Shown in pieces: positions 21,807 through 33,027 of a stretch of 64,000 nt of DNA. Below the pieces are notes generated by a model. It saw nothing but the letters and a program-made list of their open reading frames with translations. It was not told the DNA's origin and did not search any database. The position numbers and the translations under genes were made by a program. The stretch comes from Hamiltosporidium tvaerminnensis (lineage: Eukaryota; Microsporidia; Dubosqiidae): contig JAKIMF020000011.1 in assembly GCA_022605425.2 (NCBI GenBank), forward strand, positions 248,001 to 312,000, given 5' to 3'. The first letter of the stretch is position 1, and each line of letters opens with the position of its first letter.

Positions 21807-22933
21807 AATTTAGTATCAAAAAACTACTTTCCACCAACAAGCTTTTAATTTCGAAGATTTTCTAGAGTCAAAAATGTTGAAAAAGCAATCAAAAAGCCAA
21901 ATTAAACTTATATTCTTATATATTAAATCATGGGCGTAAACCAGAAAAAATACACCAAATGATCACAAAAAAACAAATGTCAATCAAGAATATTTTCGTT
22001 TTTTTAGCAAACAGTTTGAACAAAAAAAACATGCAAAAGGTATTTATATGTGCGCAATACAAACTAGAGTATATGCAAAGGTTGTTTTATTGCACCAGAT
22101 TGCACTAAATTCACGCTTTTGAAAAAAAATACAATGAATGAATAATTTTTTGTTAAAATAGGTTGTCTGATTAGATTTATAACGTAAGAAAAAGTTATTA
22201 CTTTATTTCTTTTTTGACATATACTTTAAGGATGGAATTATTTCCCCGTTTTGGAAATCGGCTTCGGAATATAGAATTAATTCTTCCGCCAAATCAAGAG
22301 TTTTTTTAAAATAAAAACCAGACAATTTTTTTAATTTGCATATTCTTATATATAATTAATGCGCGTCTCATAAATTTATGTTGATTTGATTCTTTCAACC
22401 TGATAAATTCTGTTTTTAAATCGATTTTTATTATTAATATAGAATTGAACATAAATAAACATCCGATATGCAATGAATGTGTGGAATTGGTTTGAGAATC
22501 ACTGGTTAACATTTTGATGAGATATAAACCACATTAGATATATTGGCTAATCAATCATAATTTCGTATTAAAACAGATTTAAAGAAGTAAATTTCAACTA
22601 AAAGACAATCTCAAGAATACATTTCTTCATACGGAAATCTTACTATGACTTATGCAACATAAATTTTATAGATTTAGCTCAGAAAAAGAGAGGAATCTAT
22701 GAATTTCGTTTTGGTTTGACCCCTTAAAACAGGATTTTCGTAAAAGAGGAATTAAAAATGAAAATGCAAAGACATTGACCATCGACAAAACGCTTTAAAT
22801 ATGTTCATCATAAACACCTAGAAGTGGAAAAAATCGGGATTAAATGAGCAATAAAGATTTGAGAAGATATATAATTGATAGTCTAAGAAATTTTCTGTTG
22901 CAAATAAATTATTTTAACTATTGAAATTGAAGC
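21807..22933. other. conserved but unexplained segment, unit 1
   Basis: Almost identical in units 2 (34691-35814) and 3 (47561-48689). Around 22202-22320 the minus strand has about 40 open codons with protein-like composition (EELILYSEADFQNGEIIPS). A 68-codon minus frame lies at 22306-22512. Neither is recognised. It may be the remnant of another element. Confidence 0.4.
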
Positions 22934-23542
22934 TAAGATATGAGGAAAAATAAGATAACACACATTGAAGTAGGAATCACATCCCAATATTATGTTCAAA
23001 CAGTTAAAACATAGAAACTTGGGAATTATGACTTAGTAGAAAATGATTTAAGTCTTATTTATAAATGAGGTGTAGAGATGATTCCTTATGTGATGACCTG
23101 GGACGGTATTGTGATAGAATACAACAAAAAATATGCTAAAAGGCTACAAATACCAATGAATGTAGAGGCATATATACAATCCATAGTACTCAAAAAGACA
23201 GTCGATACAATTTATTTTGATCGACAAAGAGAATCTTAGTCAGGTCAAATACAATAAAAAGCTGGGAGAGAGCGCCATTAAGTAAGTGTTATACTAGGCT
23301 GTGATGTAAAAACAACTAACACTCTTTTTAAAACAAGTAGACAACGAGGAAGATGGTGTTAAAACGGAAAATACAAAAAATATTACATCTCATATGTCAG
23401 AAGGAGGAACCACGTTATAGAAACCTAAAATTAACATCAATTAAGTGTTGGATGTTGAAGAAGAAACGATAGTGGTTAAAGAAGTAGAATGAAATTTATA
23501 ATAGTTATAAAGATGTTTTAACCTAGAATTCCTTTAAATAAA
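22934..23542 (+). pseudogene. 5'-truncated LINE 3' end, unit 1
   Basis: Starts inside the endonuclease domain (MRKNKITHIEVGITSQ, with several stops) and runs through VMTWDGIVIEYNK, the acidic tail and a 3' UTR ending CCTTTAAATAAA. Truncation at the 5' end is typical of LINE insertion. It lies about 180 bases upstream of the secreted-protein gene, in the same direction. Confidence 0.85.
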
Positions 23543-23611
23543 AAAAGAAAATAAAAATTAAAAAATTTGCTTTTAAGTCATTTTCCCAATTTAGAAATTC
23601 TCAATTAAATT

Positions 23612-23719
23612 GACTTTTTTGACTTTTTTGACTTTTTTGACTTTTTATAAATCAAAATTAATTAAAATCAATATTTTGACAGCAACACTGGGTTTATAAA
23701 GCAAGAAAATCAAACCCCC
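23612..23719 (+). promoter_or_regulatory. promoter and leader of the secreted-protein gene, unit 1
   Basis: Four 9-bp repeats GACTTTTTT (23612-23647), a TATA-like TTTATAAA at 23693-23700, and CCCCC at 23715-23719 touching the ATG. The C-run next to the start resembles the microsporidian CCC start-proximal signal. The layout is conserved in all three units, but the 9-bp copy number is not. Confidence 0.6.
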
Positions 23720-25279
23720 ATGAATCTCTTCACCATTTTTTTAATTCAAAACTCCCTCTGTGCTGGTATTTCGAATCCGATCTTAGACATGAATTGCAAA
23801 AAAGTTCCAGATAATGCCACAGATTCACAGTTTATACAAGATATATTTAATCCTTCCGAACCGCCAGCTCTCGATCCTTTCCATATTAACATAACGAATA
23901 GACATCAAGATGTAATAGACGATATTTCTCGAGTCATACCTTACGTTAAAGTCATTATTGAAGCCCATTTAGAAATAACAAAGTGTATATTCGAAGATTC
24001 CATGAAAGAAGCTATCGAAGAACAATTGAATGATTTTAAGAAGCGCCCAAGTGATCCTAATTTCAAAAGTGAGAAACTCATATACAAATCGATACTTTTA
24101 AATTTTAAAAAAATCTTTTTAAAGAAGTATATTCAGTGTTGCATCAACCAAAATACCTTGGAACCAAATGAAATTAGTGTATTAACAAGAATTGTTAAAG
24201 TGTCGACACTCTCTAAGGATCTTTTTGTCAAAGAAAAGCTCAATGAAATCAAATCTAAAGAAATAACTGAAAAGCTACTCAATACCGAACACGAAATATC
24301 TGAGGTACTTCAAAGTAGTATTGAAGACAAAGCATTTAAGCAAATTATATTTGAAAATTTGTTTGTTGTTTTTGCAGTTAGCTTGCTAGTTCTGAATCAA
24401 AATTTACCAGATTTTTCGGTTTATAATGCAACAAAAAACGAAGAATATTTAAATTCGGAAATCAAAAATAATGAATTTTTAAAAATCATAAAAAAAATAT
24501 ATTCGAAGAATGCATGGCCACTTCCAAAATCTTATGAAAATCGAATTATGCAAACATCAGAACAATCAAAAGAATTACTAATTAAAGAACTTTGTGGGTT
24601 AATTTGTGAGAACTACCAAAACAAAAACTACAGAGATAAATTTAAGAAAAAAATCTTTACATTTATTTTTGAGGATGATAAACAAGATCGTTTACCATTA
24701 GTGATTCAAAATGTTTCGAAAAATATTTTTCCAAATGACTGGTCGAGTTGCGGACTTTTATGCTTTAAAGGAATTCTAGAAAGGCATTCAAATCACACTT
24801 TATACCTATCGTTTAGTTTGTCGATTGAAGACTGGCTCATAGTTTTTATCAGACAAATTTTTTCAAAATTTAAAAAAGAGAGGTTTTACAAAATAGTAAG
24901 TGAAGATTTTCCTGATGCTGAAGCAGTACGAAAAGAAATTCTTAAAGAAATATTTGGGGAAATCCCCGAAATCAGCCCCTTCTGTGATGATATAAAACTG
25001 TTTTTGGTTAAGTTAAAAGAGAATCTTAAATCCCAAACATATATTTCCTTTTATATTTACAAAGTTGAAGATTCAATTTTCAACGATATAATAACCGAAT
25101 TTTTTGAAGAAAAGAAAATATCCAAAACAGAAATTCTTCATGGAGGAAATATGAGTGATATAGATTTAAAAATCAGAAATAATGTTATGAGTTGTTTCGA
25201 ATATTGTTTTAAATCTACTTTGACCAGCCATTTTGGAAATGATGAATTTATAAAGAAAAAAACTATTATTTTTGAATAA
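23720..25279 (+). CDS. secreted lineage-specific protein, 519 aa, copy 1
   Basis: Residues 1-15 are a signal peptide (MNLFTIFLIQNSLCA), so it should be exported. The mature protein is mostly helical by composition, rich in Lys, Glu, Ile, Phe and Asn, with scattered cysteines including a CC pair (YIQCCINQ) and paired C...C in LCGLIC, SCGLLC and SCFEYC. There is no membrane segment after the signal. I recognise no domain. Copy 1 differs from copy 2 at roughly a quarter of about 300 positions (residues 50-355), but at only about 8 of the last 155, from SLSIEDWLIVFIRQ onwards. The stop overlaps AATAAA (TTTGAATAAATT), a likely polyadenylation signal. It is a candidate host-directed effector or surface protein by context only. 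Confidence 0.85.
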   Translation: MNLFTIFLIQNSLCAGISNPILDMNCKKVPDNATDSQFIQDIFNPSEPPALDPFHINITNRHQDVIDDISRVIPYVKVIIEAHLEITKCIFEDSMKEAIEEQLNDFKKRPSDPNFKSEKLIYKSILLNFKKIFLKKYIQCCINQNTLEPNEISVLTRIVKVSTLSKDLFVKEKLNEIKSKEITEKLLNTEHEISEVLQSSIEDKAFKQIIFENLFVVFAVSLLVLNQNLPDFSVYNATKNEEYLNSEIKNNEFLKIIKKIYSKNAWPLPKSYENRIMQTSEQSKELLIKELCGLICENYQNKNYRDKFKKKIFTFIFEDDKQDRLPLVIQNVSKNIFPNDWSSCGLLCFKGILERHSNHTLYLSFSLSIEDWLIVFIRQIFSKFKKERFYKIVSEDFPDAEAVRKEILKEIFGEIPEISPFCDDIKLFLVKLKENLKSQTYISFYIYKVEDSIFNDIITEFFEEKKISKTEILHGGNMSDIDLKIRNNVMSCFEYCFKSTLTSHFGNDEFIKKKTIIFE

Positions 25280-26117
25280 ATTATTAAGTTTTATGCGTTT
25301 TTATAACCAATTTCTTTACAATTTGAAGTTTTACGTGAAATTTACCCTTAAATAATAAATTCTGTGTTGAACAAAATTTTGAAGATATTTTTTTTAAAAT
25401 ACTTCTCAAGTATAAAAAAAATTAATTTAATAAATTTCATATCCAATGACTTACATTATTCCATTACTTACTAAAAAAAATAATCATAAAATGAGCTATG
25501 CAATTCCGACAGCAATTTGATAAAATTATAGTCGTACAAAAAAGTTTTTTTTAAATTCAAAATTGCAGGAAATCATATTTAGCGGACTGAAAACATTTCA
25601 AAACATTTGCGCAACATAAAGCAACTCTGAAGTGTCTGTATGTACTGGGCTAGTACAAAGGAACGAGATATTTTCAATACAGTCATATACTTGAATATAA
25701 CCAAGTGTTTTTTTAAAAATGAAATAAGATGTTGATGTTCGTTGTAACGAAATCGCGTTTTTACTTTATATATTGCCATTTTGGAAAGAGCTTTTAACAA
25801 ACAAAAATAAAGAAGACATCTTTATTACGTTTTTGCTGTAATTTTGACCATTATTCATCTATTTAGTTGTTAGTTATGCAATTCAAATTAAACAATGAAG
25901 TTGTGCTCTAAAAAAATATCATACAGAAGTATGAAGTAGACTCAATTATAATTGAAAGAGTTTAATTGGTTTATTTTTACTTTATTTTGTTTTTTCCTTA
26001 TATTTTATTTTGTATTTAGGATTAATTTTTGTTATTCTATTAAGTTATGGATAAAAAATCACCATAGATCTCTTACTTTAATTTTTATTAATTTCATTTT
26101 TCTAAAAATGAGTTAAA
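25280..26117. other. downstream region with a conserved small minus-strand frame, unit 1
   Basis: A minus-strand frame at 25579-25800 (MLKALSKMAIYKVKTRFRYN...) is kept in all units, but it ends differently (73 codons here, 67 in units 2 and 3) because of small indels. It looks like a fragment of a dead protein gene. The rest is AT-rich; 26050-26117 is the 3' UTR of the minus-strand LINE. Confidence 0.4.
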
Positions 26118-29100
26118 TCAGAAAAAAAAGCAAATTTTTCTCTTTAAAATAATTTTTTCCACAATTTCAACCACTTCTATCTCTTCCTCCAACTCCAACT
26201 CTTCATTTGTATTAGTTTTTGGTTCCTTTTCTGTGGTTATGCCATGCAAAATAAGGGGTAAAATATGTTTTCTATTTTCCGATTTAAGATCTTCTTCCTC
26301 GTTGTCTATTATCTTTAAAGGGGGTGTTTGTTGTTTATGCATTTCAGCTCCTAAAATAACAATTAATGATACAATCTTCCAGCTCTCTTCGGCATTTGGT
26401 CTAGACTCAAGTCATCTTCGTCGATCAAAAGAAATTGTTTCGACTGTCTTCTTGAGTACTATGAATTATATATGACTCTACATTCATGGGTATTTGCAGT
26501 CTCTTACATACGTCTTATGGTATTTTGTCACAATACCGTTCCAGATTATCACATAAGGAATTATCTCTACAGTACATTAATAAATAAGACCTAACTCAAT
26601 TGCAAATACCTCATACTTCCTAAGATTCTCTGTTTCAACTAGTTAAAGAAAGTCTTGGGTAGTGATTCCTACTTCAATGAGGGTCATCCTATTTTATCTC
26701 TTGTCTAAAATAAATATATCTGGTCTGTTACACCGAATCTTGACATCAGTTTTTATTCTGGCGTCGACTCTTATCTCTGCATATTCGTTATCAAGAATTT
26801 CTTGAACTGAGTGGCTTCTAATTCGTTTCGAAGACTTAAACTTATATTTATTCAGCAAAAGTAAATTTATACATCGTACCATTTCATTGTGTCGTCTTTG
26901 TAGTCATGACTAAACATTTTTTCACATCTCGTTGCTAGGTGATCTACTGTTTTTCTAGACTGGTTGCAGGATTGAAACATACCTTCTGCACCCCAGAATA
27001 ACATTTCCATCCTGGATATAACAGAACACTGTTTCATCACGTGGTCTTACACTCCCTTTTTTTAACACACTTGAGGAGTTATTTACACTTACCAGCTCGT
27101 TATTTCTAGCACTATATAACTTTGAATGTAGTTTTCGGTTTTTGATTTCGTTGTATAGATTAGCTAGTTGAGCTTCTTTCAATTTATTTTTTGTGACTTG
27201 CTCTTCAAACCCGTATTTTACTTTTAAAAAGTTTAAATGCGTGAAAGGTAGGTTTTATTATTATTTTCAACTCTTAAGATTGCTGCTTTTCTGTCGATGT
27301 ATCTTTATGTTTTTCAAGACAATCCTAGAGTTGCAAAAGCATATGTTCGCTTTTAAATTCGCCACTATGTAAACTTCTTCCTAGTTCTTTGCGTGGAAGG
27401 TATAGACGTTCTTTACATCTTAGGCGCATATGTATTTTGTTCTTTACTAACACATCACGCACCGCATCATATAACTTAGAAAAGTCAGTCAGTTCAGTCG
27501 GAGTACATTTATATGATAATTTAGTAAAGAAATTGAGTTTTTTTAATAGCTTGAAATAAATTTCTTGCATTTAATCTCTTGCAATAAAGTCTTTCTACTC
27601 GCGCTTTAAGTTTAGTTTGTACAGCTTCAAATGACTTAATTGTTTGAACACCTCTGCTTTCTTCTATAATGCCAAGGTGTTTATAAACACCTATTCTTTC
27701 AAGAAGAGTAGCAGTATCTCCACCACATTGAACATTAGGAGCCGAATTCTTTTTGTTTTTCCAATCTTATATTATTAATGAACTTTGTAATCTCACTCGT
27801 CATTCCTTCCACTTTTTGTACATCTTCGGCAAAGAGCTTAAGATCATCAATAAACAAGAGTTGATTATTCGCGTAAGATTCTTTATCTGTCTTTATTTTC
27901 ACTCTTGTGTATTTTTAATTAAGCTTTCGCTCAATAGATCCATCCAAAACACAAACAACAATGGTGACAGACTATCCTATTGCAGAATCTCTCCATCGAT
28001 CTTCTTGCACATAATATTTTCAGGCTCAAATGATATATTAATTTTCTATTTTGATATAGATACTTAAATAAATTTCCGGATTCAATCACATAAATTAAGG
28101 TTTTTTATGAATTAAGTCAAATAAGCATGATCCATTGACTCATGGGGTTTTTTGACATGTATACATGTTGCCTTAAGATTTTTTGCGTACTATTTATTCA
28201 TTGAAACTTTTAAAAATACCTGGTATTTTGCTTCTTGCGCTTCTCTAAGCGCATCCACACTGATTATCCGTTAGTAATACTCGTCTTTTGCCTAAAGCTG
28301 TGAACTTTAGTAACACATTTTGACCTATGTTTATACAGGTTATCGGCCTGTGAACAGAATCAGTATTTAGTGTACTTTTAGGTATCAGATAGGTAAGTTT
28401 GCAATAATACCCGTCGACTTGAGGCGTTAATTCGTAACGTATGACTTTCACAATATCGTAAAGATATTTATGATGCTAAGTTTCTTGATCTAAAAGTTAT
28501 AAATACCATCAATTCCGGCGGCTTTCTAGTTAGGCAGCCAATTCATGCTATATTTAACTCTTCACGTGAAGAAAAAGCGGTCTGTTGCGTATCTGACACG
28601 AAAGGTATAAAAAAATCATCTTATGTAACTACCTTATTCTCTTTGTCTATATTGTAAACCAAACTTCTATAATTTCGACAGATAAACCAAATGCTCAAAT
28701 TCAACGCGCTCAGATAAGCCCAGATAGATTCGACCTCGGAATGACTCAAAGACGATTCTCTTTCCGGAATTTCTTCCTGCTCTCTTTAATCGGATGTTTT
28801 TTCTCGTAAAATTCGAAGCCTCATTCTTTTTAACCACAGACCTAGAGAAATCATTTATTCTGCTTAAGTCTAAATTAAACTCTCGCCTAATTTTTCTGGA
28901 CTTTTCGTTTCCGAAGTTAAGCTTTTTCTGTTTTTAAGCCTTCTCAAGAAGATATTTATAAATTACCAACTTGCAAAATTTACTTTCTATACTTTCCTTT
29001 TAAGCGGATCAAGTTTAGCCTTACTTGTCATCTCGCCATAGCATACATGAGCCGCATGAATGATCCGATCTGAATTACTAACATTCTTAGGCACATAACA

Positions 29101-29845
29101 TTCAGCATATTTACCTGTGATTCGATTTATGAGTACGAAAACTTTACTGTCAACTAATTCTACATAAGTTTTCTAGTTCGGACAACTACATCTCCGATTT
29201 CCTTCTCCGTGTTTCCTGGATTTTACAGAAGAACTTTTCTCTTGGGTTCATATAATGTAGTGTCAGTTAAGGAACATGACTCAGTGAGCAAGTTACGATT
29301 CTACGTCGGTCTCTATTCTCTTCTTGCCTTATTTCTCTTTCTGCCTTATTTTTTATTAATTTTTTTAACACATCAGTATCAACAGTTGACCAAATTCCTC
29401 ACTATGGTACCTAAGAAAGCAGACCAGCTATTTCTAGGCATTCTCTCAAATATTTTTTGCACTGCTAAAATAGCAGATCTAGGCCTTTCCTGCTCTACGG
29501 CTGTAACAGAGTCAAGCATTGAATGCAATTATATCAGTCGATTTCCTTCTAGAATAGCAGGTGCATTGAGGTTTTCTATTGTGTTGGCTGGTCTACACGC
29601 AGACGAATCGAGACAGGAAGAAGGGGGTGTGGAATCGAGCAGGCTTACTGGAGTAACCCAAAACGCATTGCTCGATGGGGAGTGGATTTTGTTATGGATG
29701 GTCGGTTGTGGTTGATGCGTCTAGATATCTTCACGTCATCTCTATCACACGTTTTTGTCTCTTTTAAACTAATTTACGATTTGTTTACAGCCTTTATTTC
29801 TTCATTTTTTATATTTTATCTGCCAACTTTTTTTCTTCTACCCAT
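26118..29845 (-). pseudogene. full-length dead LINE, unit 1 (second subfamily)
   Basis: Runs from an ATG at 29845 (MGRRKKVG, then a stop) to the acidic tail at 26118. Legible parts are YLIPKS near 28380, an FIDDLKLFAED active site near 27850, the thumb, a wrecked zinc knuckle (CX2C lost near 26970), RPDIFILDKR near 26700, and the C-terminal tail. Many frameshifts and stops are present. It is related to, but clearly diverged from, the copies at 2-1639 and 16818-20622. Open plus-strand frames at 29209-29715 and 29682-29969 are antisense shadows. Confidence 0.88.
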
Positions 29846-31084
29846 AAAGAACACAAAATACATTGAATTGATTTTTATTAAAAATAAATGCTCTGTCATA
29901 TTACGTAACAGTATTTCTAAATTTTCACTCGTTTATGTAATCTTCTTTTTAAAAATTGTAGGAAGCTAAGACAAGCCGAAACCAGATAAATAGCTTAAAT
30001 TTATGTTGATTGTGATGCTTTGGTGCATAATTTTGCTTCAAATGCCACAAACACCCTATAAGTAAATAATAGATTTAATAGTAGTTATTTATACAACATT
30101 TAATAATACTAGGCACCTTGAAATAAAAATCCAAGGGACCAATATGAAAGACGAATTCAATATATTTTTTGTATTTAAAACTTTTAAATTAATAGAAAAA
30201 AGTTATTAACAAAAAAAAACATGTAAAAACAAGCTATTCTATTATAAAAATTCATTGTTTTCTCATTTGAAAAGTAATATAATACAGGAGAAGAAACCAA
30301 ACACGTAATTCAAATGAGGTGATATAAGAAACATGAATAACAAAGACTTATAAAAAATTAAACAACATGATTATATTCATAAAAAATAGTGCAATCAAGA
30401 AAAAATCGCGTTTTTTAAAAAACATGAAAGTGATTAATTTCAAACCGGTTGACTTTTTAACTTGGATTTTGCAAGGCTTGGAATCATAGGAAAAATATTA
30501 TACATGTTCGGCTGATATGAAATAGCTGTTAAGCTTCCTAGAATATATACTAGAAGATTCAACCTATTATTGAGTAGCAAGTTAACATATGCATCGCAAA
30601 ATATGAATTGTTATAAAAAGAAAGTGATATATCAACAAGATGAAATGCTTTTCAAAGTATGTGAACGTTAATTAAATTTTTATATTTATAAAGCTTTTTA
30701 CTGGAAAAAATATAGGTTAGAAAGAGAAATTAAGAAAAGCACTGGTAGCAAAATTATTTTACGAAATGAAAACTTTATCACTTTCAAAGTTAAAATTTCT
30801 TTAAAAATGAGTATGTGTTTGATATAGGTTCGAAACAACTAAATATTTGATATAATTCCTCTTAAGGAAATAATGGTTTGTTATCTGCTTAGAACTGTCT
30901 CTCCGGTAAAACTAATACAACAATTTACCTTGATGGACCGTAGAAGATTTAGCGTCTTGTGATTAGAAAATGCCTCGGAATTACTTCATTATCATATACT
31001 GGTATATTTAAATGCCATTTTTTTACTTTTACTGAATAGAATTTGATTTCATTCTGTAAAACGAACCGAAAAAATTTTCTTAAT
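29846..31084. other. unexplained conserved segment, unit 1
   Basis: Present in all units. Unit 3 is nearly identical to this one, unit 2 more diverged. No open frame of interest. It holds A/T-rich sequence with scattered GC-richer words (for example AAGCACTGGTAGC). Nothing recognised. Confidence 0.4.
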
Positions 31085-31346
31085 AAAGAATCCTAAATTC
31101 ATTCATACTTTGCACTACAGCTCTGTAAGCGCGTTGGCTCTCTCAGCAATACTACCCACAGGTCTTTTTCAAGTGGATTTATTTATTTTTCGGGTTTCGT
31201 AACAAGTTAGTTTTAAAGGGTGGCTTGTTAGCCTTACGCCCAACACCAACATGGAGGACCAGTTCTTTTTAGTCGCCTCTTACGACAAGCATAGAATACT
31301 CCAAACCAATTCTGCACCCGGCATGGTTGGCTAAAGAATCCTAAAT
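31085..31346 (-). mobile_element. GC-rich 234-bp SINE-like insertion with 14-bp direct repeats, unit 1
   Basis: A GC-rich block (31099-31332) is flanked by AAAGAATCCTAAAT at 31085-31098 and 31333-31346, like a target-site duplication. Read on the minus strand it starts near ACCATGCCGGGTG, contains CTTGTCGTAAGAGGCGACTA and GACCTGTGGGTAGTATTGCT, and ends ATGAATGA. A relic lies at 13504-13583. I see no tRNA-type B box. I have an impression that the GTAAGAGGCGACTA core occurs in LINE leaders of invertebrates, but cannot verify it. Confidence 0.6.
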
Positions 31347-31358
31347 AGCATTGTTAAA

Positions 31359-33027
31359 TGTCGCGGCCCATAATCCCCCCCATATCCTTTGTGCCCCGTT
31401 ATTTCTAATACCCCCCCTTTATTTTCAATATATTTAACGCCTCTGTATTTACTATTAATTAATTTTTAACACACCCAAATTAAAATATGAGGTATTACGT
31501 TTCTAAATATAATAAGAGTCAAATGAAAATAAATGTTTATATACTTTTAATTTTATTTTTCACTCTAAAATTTTTTATCGGAATCAATTTTAAAAATAAA
31601 ACCATTTCCTTCTATCTTAACATTTCTTATTTTAAAAATAACATATAGTTAAAAAAAAAGAAAAAAACAAAGTAAAATTTAATCCGCTTTATTAGACTTT
31701 CTAAACAGTTATTTTTTCAGAATTAACGTTTTCTAATTCTATCATATTACCATTAAAACTATTTGTCACTGTAAAGACATAATCATCTAAAAAAGAATCA
31801 AACAAGACACGTTTAGTCTAGTATTCATGTCAAAATGCTTTTTTTAACAAAACCTAATCTCTAATAGGAAGATTTCTTATTTTTTTATTGTAATCTTTAC
31901 TTTCTATGATTCTTTTTTATATTTTTCAAAATTTTTAATTACTTCTGTATTAGTTTAAAAATTCTTATCAATTTCAGAATCAGTGGTTGTTGAAGATGAA
32001 GCAAGATATCAGGACCCATTTACTTCATTATACATTTAAGACCCAATCTCTAAATTCCACTGTGTCTTTATATCCCGGATCATGTTTGCTTGCTGTTTTA
32101 CATAAGAAATTGTTTCGTCAACAAATACTAAATCATCCTAGTTCCTCTGTCACTATATTACCAGAAAGAAGATTATAAATCCAGTTGATCATTAAAAGGT
32201 TGTAATGATGATTTATTTGAGGCACTATGTATTGTTCTATTATAAGCCAATATAACATCAATATAAAAACAGATCCATCTTTTTGTACCTGTAACATATA
32301 ACTTCTTTTGCATACTATCTTTTAATGTTTGATTCATCTTTTCGATTTGTTCCTGTGCCTTTGGATTATGATGTCTTCCATATATTATTTGAATGTTAAG
32401 ATCAGTTAAGTATGTTTCAGCCATTCATTTTGAAATTCTTCATCATTATCAGATTCAATCTCAACTGGAATACCAAAATTATAATAGAAATTTATATGAA
32501 TCTTCTTCGGACTGTGAAGTCTTGTTTATCGTTTTAAAAATATAGAAATACGTTGTATAAGTGTCAATTACGTTTCGAGTCCAATAATCTGATCATTTTG
32601 ATCAGCGTATCTTCTAAGAGCTACACAATTCATCATGAATAAATTGTATTATTTTTTTAAATTTATTCATTGATAAGAGTGATTTGCTCGGAAATTCGTT
32701 TCCTTATAACATGTTATTGCATTATAAAATATTTATTTAGTCGATAATATTAAGCATTAGAAGCCGTAAAACCTTGCATTGGGACTATTTGTATATGTAT
32801 TGCCTTTTAATCGTTTAGATTCAAAGACTCTAATCCGACCATATAAATATGGAAATTTTATTTGAGCAATAGAAGCTGGAGTAAATACGAAATAACCCTG
32901 AAATTATAGGATAAAAATAAAATACAAATAACATATATCTATTATAAATAAGGGTGTTATTAATACATAAAATTGCATTGGAAATAACGGGCACAAAGGA
33001 CATGGGGGGGCACCAAAGACCGTGACA
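31359..33027 (-). mobile_element. Ginger/KRBA2-like DNA transposon, inactive, unit 1
   Basis: About 53-bp imperfect terminal inverted repeats begin TGTCGCGG (left) and TGTCACGG (right, complement). Both contain CCCCCCCAT(A/G)TCCTTTGTGCC. Between them on the minus strand lies a retroviral-integrase-like core in pieces. First is VIDTYTTYFYIF (D codon at 32563-32565), then IESDNDEEF (D at 32448-32450). Then follow GRHHNPKAQEQIEKMNQTLK (E at 32341-32343) and an AYNRTIHSASNKS segment, giving D-D35-E. TIRs starting TGT plus a Gypsy-type integrase fit Ginger-like elements. Frameshifts and stops show that it is dead. No target-site duplication is visible. Confidence 0.72.

Noticed and set aside
22306-22512. 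68-codon minus frame conserved in three units
   Set aside because: Its conservation is no higher than that of surrounding noncoding DNA, so it does not show selection; kept only as a note in the unexplained segment.
29209-29969. Plus-strand frames of 168 and 95 codons (also at 42254-42825 and 54946-55706)
   Set aside because: They lie antisense to the N-terminal part of the dead LINE. The same antisense opening is seen over the outer LINE copy at 20107-20469, so they are shadows.
30826-30840. GGTTCGAAAC as a possible tRNA B box (and GGTTCGACGAC near 60510)
   Set aside because: No A box, acceptor stem or anticodon arm can be folded around either.
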